Source: Alteromonas sp. ASW11-130 (GTDB lineage: Bacteria > Pseudomonadota > Gammaproteobacteria > Enterobacterales > Alteromonadaceae). From it: a stretch of DNA of 64,000 nt. Made by a program: the position numbers and the translations under genes. The notes under the pieces are model-generated. The model saw nothing but the letters and a program-made list of their open reading frames with translations. It searched no databases and was not told where the DNA came from. The stretch spans positions 186,001 through 250,000 of the forward strand of contig NZ_JAPFRE010000045.1 of the NCBI RefSeq assembly GCF_026183735.1, given 5' to 3'. Below are positions 59,576 through 64,000 of this stretch, piece by piece (the first letter of the stretch is position 1; each line of letters starts with the position of its first letter).

Positions 59576-60172
59576 ATGACGTCCGACATTTTGGCTGGAT
59601 TGAGCCTATTCGCGTTAGTTTCTTCTATTACCCCTGGACCGAATAACATAATGTTAATGACGTCAGGTGTAAATTATGGGGTTAAACGAACGCTGCCTCA
59701 TATGTTCGGGGTGGGTATTGGTTTTACCCTAATGGTAGCTGCGGTGGGTATGGGAGTTATGGTGATCTTTGATCGCTTTCCGGTTATCTACTCAGTGTTA
59801 CGCATAGTGAGTTTAAGTTACTTACTTTATCTGGCATACAAAATTGCTACGGCAAATCAAGCAAACTGGCAGTCGAAAAGTACCGGTAAGCCCATGACCT
59901 TTTTGCAAGCCGCCCTATTCCAGTGGGTCAATCCAAAAGCATGGACAATGGCGCTCACTGCAATAACGGTTTACGCACCAGGAAGAGAAGTTTCGAGCAT
60001 ATTGTTTGTCGCAATGGTATTTGGTGTCATTAATTTACCCTGTATTTCATCCTGGGTGATGGCGGGTACTAAATTACGGCATTTCCTATCAAAGCCAAAG
60101 ACACTACGCGTGTTTAATGTATCCATGGCATTGTTATTAATCGCTTCGGTATTACCTTCCTTGTTTAATTAA
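59576..60172 (+). CDS. LysE/RhtB family amino acid exporter
   Basis: The 198-residue protein has six helices and the family motif SSITPGPNNIMLMTSGVNYGVKRTLPHMFGVGIGF, and later FQWVNPKAWTMAL. It exports amino acids or derivatives such as homoserine, threonine or cysteine. The ATG at 59576 is preferred to a TTG five codons upstream since GGGAAC precedes it. Pairing with an Lrp-type regulator is the usual arrangement for this family. Confidence 0.9.
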   Translation: MTSDILAGLSLFALVSSITPGPNNIMLMTSGVNYGVKRTLPHMFGVGIGFTLMVAAVGMGVMVIFDRFPVIYSVLRIVSLSYLLYLAYKIATANQANWQSKSTGKPMTFLQAALFQWVNPKAWTMALTAITVYAPGREVSSILFVAMVFGVINLPCISSWVMAGTKLRHFLSKPKTLRVFNVSMALLLIASVLPSLFN

Positions 60173-60623
60173 AGGCCAAATATATTTTTTCCCATACCGA
60201 TGTAACAGGCTGCGCCGGATTACTTTGGTGCAGTAAAGATGTTACCTCTCTTATTACCCCTGCATAATCTTTCCCTGATAATGCTTGTCAGGCTTAGATA
60301 GTCACTATAATAACTTTCCGTTTAGATACCATCTCACGTATTAAACCACAGCCCATCTATGGCATGGTTGCTGTGCCCATAAATTCTCAGCTTGTTTTTG
60401 CCTTTTCTGAAGCGCATTTTATATAAATTGCAGCAATCCTTTCTGGACATACCGAAGTAGAAAAAGAGAAGTCGTCCCATCACCTAAGTAACCTAGTGCA
60501 ACTTATTTCCGAGTTATTTATGAGTAATCCGCTGTTTTTTTTCCACGTTGATAATGAAGTCATTGATATTCAGGCTATAATGCGGTTTTTGTGTGTCGGA
60601 ACTAACGACCCAATCATGGACAT
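60173..60623. other. Intergenic region upstream of tamA
   Basis: About 450 bases with no gene seen. It contains a good -10 element before tamA and a poly-T tract near 60533-60541. Confidence 0.4.
60576..60581 (+). promoter_or_regulatory. -10 element of the probable tamA promoter
   Basis: A perfect TATAAT lies 42 bases upstream of the tamA start. TTGATA copies occur at 60548 and 60563, but neither is at the ideal spacing, so the -35 is unclear. Confidence 0.5.
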
Positions 60624-62444
60624 ATGAGACTAAGGACTGTGCATTCCACGCTAAACAGAGGTATTGGTTTCCTCTTATCGGCTTTTAAACAACAGCATCT
60701 GGCCATTATTTTTTTATCAATATATTGCCTATTTTGCTCTTTTTCGGTGTGGGCGATCGAATACGATATTAATGGCGTTGACGACGACAAACTGAAAGAC
60801 AACATTGAACTGCACCTTAACAACCTTAAAGTTGACTCATCTAACCTGACCGATCCATTCTGGCGCGAACAAATTGCCAAGACGGTGGCTACCGCGGTTC
60901 AACCCTATGGCTACTACAACAGTGACACTCTCGTTAAAGTAACAAAAGACGAAACCGTTCGTTTACTAATAACGCTAAACAGTCCGTTAACGGTAGCCAA
61001 TGTAACACGCGAAATTATTGGCGAAGGTCGACAAGACGAAGAGTTTAGAAAGCGTTTTAATGCGTTTAGTTTAAAGCCGGGCGATACATTGGTGCAGCCA
61101 ATTTACGAAGCATTTAAATCTTCCATGTTTAATTACGCATTGTCGCATGGCTATTTTGACTTTAATTGGCAAGCCTCTCGTTTGGATTTAGTGCGGGAAC
61201 AACGTCAGGCAAACATCCTGCTAATTGCACAAAGTGGCCCACGCTACAAATTTGGTGGTGTTCGCATTGTGGGTGAAGATAAAGCCGTCGCCATTATTGA
61301 ACGCATTATGCCTTTTGAGAAAGGTGAACCCTACAGCGCAGAAAAACTCACCGAATATAACCGTCGTTTAAATCAATCAGGTTATTTCACCCGCGTTATC
61401 GCTCGCCCTGTGGTTAATAAAGCAGTAGACAATATCGTTCCAATCGAGGTGACGGTTGTCCACAAACCAAACGATGCTTTTAATGTGGGTGTGGGTGCAG
61501 CTACTGATACCGGTCCTCGCGTTCGCTTACGCTGGGAACGCCCATGGGTAAATTCACGTGGTCATTCTATCCATTCCGAGTTATTCCTGTCAGCGCCCGA
61601 GCAATCGCTTACCATGGATTACCGCATTCCTATGCAGAACATTTTCAATGATTATGTCAGCATTGAAGCTGGCTACCAGTCTATTGAATACTCTAACACC
61701 GCCACAGAAAGTGAAACCCTTTCGCTTTCCACTCATCGCTACTGGCAGGAAATGGATTCGCCATGGCAACAAGACGGTTCAGTGACCTACTTGAAAGAAA
61801 ATTATAAACAAGGCGATGAAATACCTCGGACCACTGAGCTAGTGATGCCTGGCTATGCGATTCGTTATATCAAAAAAGATGACCTTCTTAATGTGACCGA
61901 AGGGCTTTACTTAAAGGGCTATTTTCAAATTGCCCGCGAAGCGCTACTTTCAGATATTGATATGATGAAAGGGGGTATCGAAGGAAAAATCATTCGTACT
62001 TTTGGTAAACACCGCTGGGTGGCAAGAGCCGAATTAGGGGCAATAAAAACCAATGATTTTGAACGCGTCCCCGCTTCCCTGCGATATTTTGCTGGCGGTG
62101 ATCAAAGCATACGTGGCTTTGCTTATAGAGATATTTCACCGCGCGAAAATGTGTTTAATCCCGTAACCGGGGAACGAGTTGAAGCCACCATTGGGGCAAA
62201 ATATTTAACCACGCAAAGTATCGAATACGCTTATCGTTTTAAAGACAATTGGCGCGCGGCTGCGTTTGTTGACATGGGTACAGCATCTAATGACATAGGC
62301 GGAGATGTAGATTATGCCTATGGCATCGGCCCAGGCCTTCATTGGTTATCTCCGTTTGGGCCAGTAAGGTTTTACATTGCCAGAGGTTTTTCTGACTTTG
62401 AAAATGGATGGCGTTTTCACTTTATGCTAGGTCCTGAGCTATGA
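60624..62444 (+). CDS. tamA: Translocation and assembly module outer membrane protein TamA
   Basis: The 606-residue protein has an extended N-terminus with a signal-like helix (about 26-45, ending SVWAIEYD). POTRA-like repeats follow (about 45-290, including PYGYYNSDTLVKV and SGYFTRVIARPV), then an Omp85 barrel with the conserved LRYFAGGDQSIRGFAYRDISP segment and SPFGPVRFYIARG near the end. TamA works with TamB to insert outer membrane proteins and move lipids. Its stop overlaps tamB (ATGA). Confidence 0.95.
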   Translation: MRLRTVHSTLNRGIGFLLSAFKQQHLAIIFLSIYCLFCSFSVWAIEYDINGVDDDKLKDNIELHLNNLKVDSSNLTDPFWREQIAKTVATAVQPYGYYNSDTLVKVTKDETVRLLITLNSPLTVANVTREIIGEGRQDEEFRKRFNAFSLKPGDTLVQPIYEAFKSSMFNYALSHGYFDFNWQASRLDLVREQRQANILLIAQSGPRYKFGGVRIVGEDKAVAIIERIMPFEKGEPYSAEKLTEYNRRLNQSGYFTRVIARPVVNKAVDNIVPIEVTVVHKPNDAFNVGVGAATDTGPRVRLRWERPWVNSRGHSIHSELFLSAPEQSLTMDYRIPMQNIFNDYVSIEAGYQSIEYSNTATESETLSLSTHRYWQEMDSPWQQDGSVTYLKENYKQGDEIPRTTELVMPGYAIRYIKKDDLLNVTEGLYLKGYFQIAREALLSDIDMMKGGIEGKIIRTFGKHRWVARAELGAIKTNDFERVPASLRYFAGGDQSIRGFAYRDISPRENVFNPVTGERVEATIGAKYLTTQSIEYAYRFKDNWRAAAFVDMGTASNDIGGDVDYAYGIGPGLHWLSPFGPVRFYIARGFSDFENGWRFHFMLGPEL

Positions 62445-64000
62445 AGAAACGCAATATTTTTCTTATTTGCTTGTCGCCGATTTTACTGATCCTGGCGCTG
62501 GTAGTGTTTCTACTAACGCCTCTTAGTATGCCGCTTATCAAAATGGTTGCAGTAAAAACGGTTCCCGATTTACACATTAATGAATTAAGTGGCAGTTTAA
62601 CTGAAGAGCTCAATATCGGTGGGCTGGAATGGGAAAATGACGCTTGGCAGGTGAAGCTGGATAAAGGCTATGTAAAGTTTCAATTCAGTTGCTTTTTCGC
62701 CCCCCAGATATGCATTGATCGCTTATTTTTGTCAGGCGTCGATGTTAAACAATTAGCCGTAACAGAAGAAGAAAGTAAAGAGCCCGCAGCAGAAAGTATC
62801 GAGCTGCCTTTTCCTATTGGTGTTCAGGCTTTCGATTTTAATAATATTGCCATAGAACTAGTAGGGCAAACGATTAAACTGAAACAGCTCAAGGGACGCG
62901 GAAGTGTGCACACGCGAGTAAAACTCGCCGGACTTCAGGGTGAAAATCTGATCATCGCCATGGATGCTGCGTCTACGGACGAGCCAGCGCCATCTGAGCA
63001 ACCCACTAATTACGCGCTATCTTATACACCGCCCCAACTACCGGAAATTAAAACGCCAATTCCTATTGAGATTAATAGTTTTGGCTTTAAATCTGTCACC
63101 CTTAAAACGGGCGAAACAGCGCACGTTATTAATCAAATTAAATTTAAACGCCTTGGGTTTGAACAACATGATGTTTTGCTAAAGGAGCTGTTTGTAAAAC
63201 ATCAGCTAGCCACGTTACAGCTTAATCTTACCGCCACGCTAAAAGAAAACTACCGTATCGATTTGCTAGCGGGCTCTAAGATTATGGCGCAAGATATAAA
63301 CCAAACGTTACAGCTTGATATTGACGGTGCGCTTAATAATCTAACAGTCGATTTAATGACTGAAGGAACGTATCAGGCTAATGCCAATCTTCAAGTTAAT
63401 CTATTAAACGATGAGTTGCCGTTATCTCTGAATTTATCCTGGCCTGAGCAGGCAATAGCAGCGTTACCAGACAGTATACTTCATAAAGGTACGCTAAACT
63501 TGCAGGGTAAAATAGGTGCTTACCAACTTGCGGCAGACACGGCCGTTACAACCCCACAAACGGGTAATATCCCAGCTTTAGTGGATGCCACCATCACCAA
63601 AAATAATGTCACGATGAATAAGCTTACGCTTAAGCTGCTAGATGGTGAGGTAAACAATACGGGCACGCTTTTTTTAAGTGATACCATCAGCTGGCAGGGT
63701 GATACACAGGTAGTCGCTATCAATACGACCTCGTTGATACCCCAGGGGCCAACCGACGTTAACGGCAACATTCCCAGCTTACTCCAATATAGCGCTAAGG
63801 GGCTGGAAATCAGTATCGCTGATTTAAATCTGTCGGCGACTCAAGCGGATATTCCGCTTTCCTTAACAGGTTCCGTTGTTTATTCCGAACCCAGTGACTT
63901 AATTGTTTCTACAGGCGCCTTAACGCAACAGGATAATGTCATACGCTTCGCGGGTCAGCTGCTTAAACAACGTTATTTGACCGCCGACGTGTTTATCGAT
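62441..64000 (+). CDS. tamB: Translocation and assembly module inner membrane protein TamB, N-terminal part
   Basis: The frame starts with ATG at 62441, overlaps the tamA stop, and remains open to the window end (520 codons). The product has an N-terminal membrane anchor (about 5-27, LICLSPILLILALVVFLL) and then the long beta-helical groove typical of AsmA-like TamB proteins. Early parts are PDLHINELSGSLTEELNIGGLEWEN and CFFAPQICIDRLFLSGV. Full TamB proteins are about 1,250 residues, so most is outside the window. Confidence 0.93.
   Translation, partial: MKKRNIFLICLSPILLILALVVFLLTPLSMPLIKMVAVKTVPDLHINELSGSLTEELNIGGLEWENDAWQVKLDKGYVKFQFSCFFAPQICIDRLFLSGVDVKQLAVTEEESKEPAAESIELPFPIGVQAFDFNNIAIELVGQTIKLKQLKGRGSVHTRVKLAGLQGENLIIAMDAASTDEPAPSEQPTNYALSYTPPQLPEIKTPIPIEINSFGFKSVTLKTGETAHVINQIKFKRLGFEQHDVLLKELFVKHQLATLQLNLTATLKENYRIDLLAGSKIMAQDINQTLQLDIDGALNNLTVDLMTEGTYQANANLQVNLLNDELPLSLNLSWPEQAIAALPDSILHKGTLNLQGKIGAYQLAADTAVTTPQTGNIPALVDATITKNNVTMNKLTLKLLDGEVNNTGTLFLSDTISWQGDTQVVAINTTSLIPQGPTDVNGNIPSLLQYSAKGLEISIADLNLSATQADIPLSLTGSVVYSEPSDLIVSTGALTQQDNVIRFAGQLLKQRYLTADVFID

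Noticed and set aside
62964-63182. 72-codon frame inside tamB
   Set aside because: It is in another frame of the continuous tamB coding sequence and therefore a shadow.

Overview
The window is a chromosomal segment of a gammaproteobacterium, most probably an Alteromonas-like member of the Alteromonadales. The basis is gene content and order: slyX next to fkpA, bioH-comF-nfuA, an aa3-type cytochrome oxidase locus with a DUF2909 gene inside it, yifB beside ilvY-ilvC, an E. coli-type PlsB and tamAB. This is family-level inference without any database search. I see no rRNA, tRNA, CRISPR array, complete prophage or insertion sequence. Most of the sequence is core metabolism and envelope housekeeping. 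The accessory signal lies in intergenic relics, small ORFs, a palindromic repeat pair and a few unusual operons.

Layout. 1-5.4 kb: the 3' end of katG and its terminator, a quiet gap, a small membrane protein, slyX with a WD40 lipoprotein, fkpA, and greB. 5.6-7.1 kb: an exported GATase-like protein coupled to a cytochrome b561. 7.3-13.7 kb: a minus-strand five-gene cluster, read as YbbA-type ATPase, YbbP-type permease, exported DJ-1/PfpI protein, response regulator and histidine kinase. 13.9-17.7 kb: tex, an inverted pair of REP-like palindromes, a SprA-type putative metalloprotease and a miniature flagellar-rod-like protein. 17.8-22.9 kb: bioH, comF and nfuA with an M14 peptidase inserted; nfuA has a site matching the IscR type 1 motif. 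23.3-27.6 kb: MipA/OmpV, MATE exporter, polysaccharide deacetylase, GNAT.

27.6-36.0 kb is the terminal oxidase locus: ctaC-ctaD-ctaG-coxC, then surf1, a CxxxC membrane protein, ctaA, cyoE and SCO1 as tightly overlapping genes. It supplies the catalytic subunits, heme A synthesis and copper insertion. 36.4-42.8 kb: lexA with a LexA box, a superinfection-immunity-like protein, an amidohydrolase and membrane-bound AraC regulator, a possible coupled small ORF with a lipoprotein and a GFA enzyme, DUF2177 and GNAT. 42.9-56.7 kb: plsB, then the branched-chain amino acid genes ilvE-ilvD-ilvA and ilvY/ilvC, with a TRIC channel, an FkbM methyltransferase and yifB between the two ilv groups. No ilvG/ilvM is present here. 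56.7-64 kb: a decayed outer-membrane protein tail, a hypothetical gene, a Bcr/CflA transporter, an Lrp-LysE divergent pair, and tamA-tamB running off the end.
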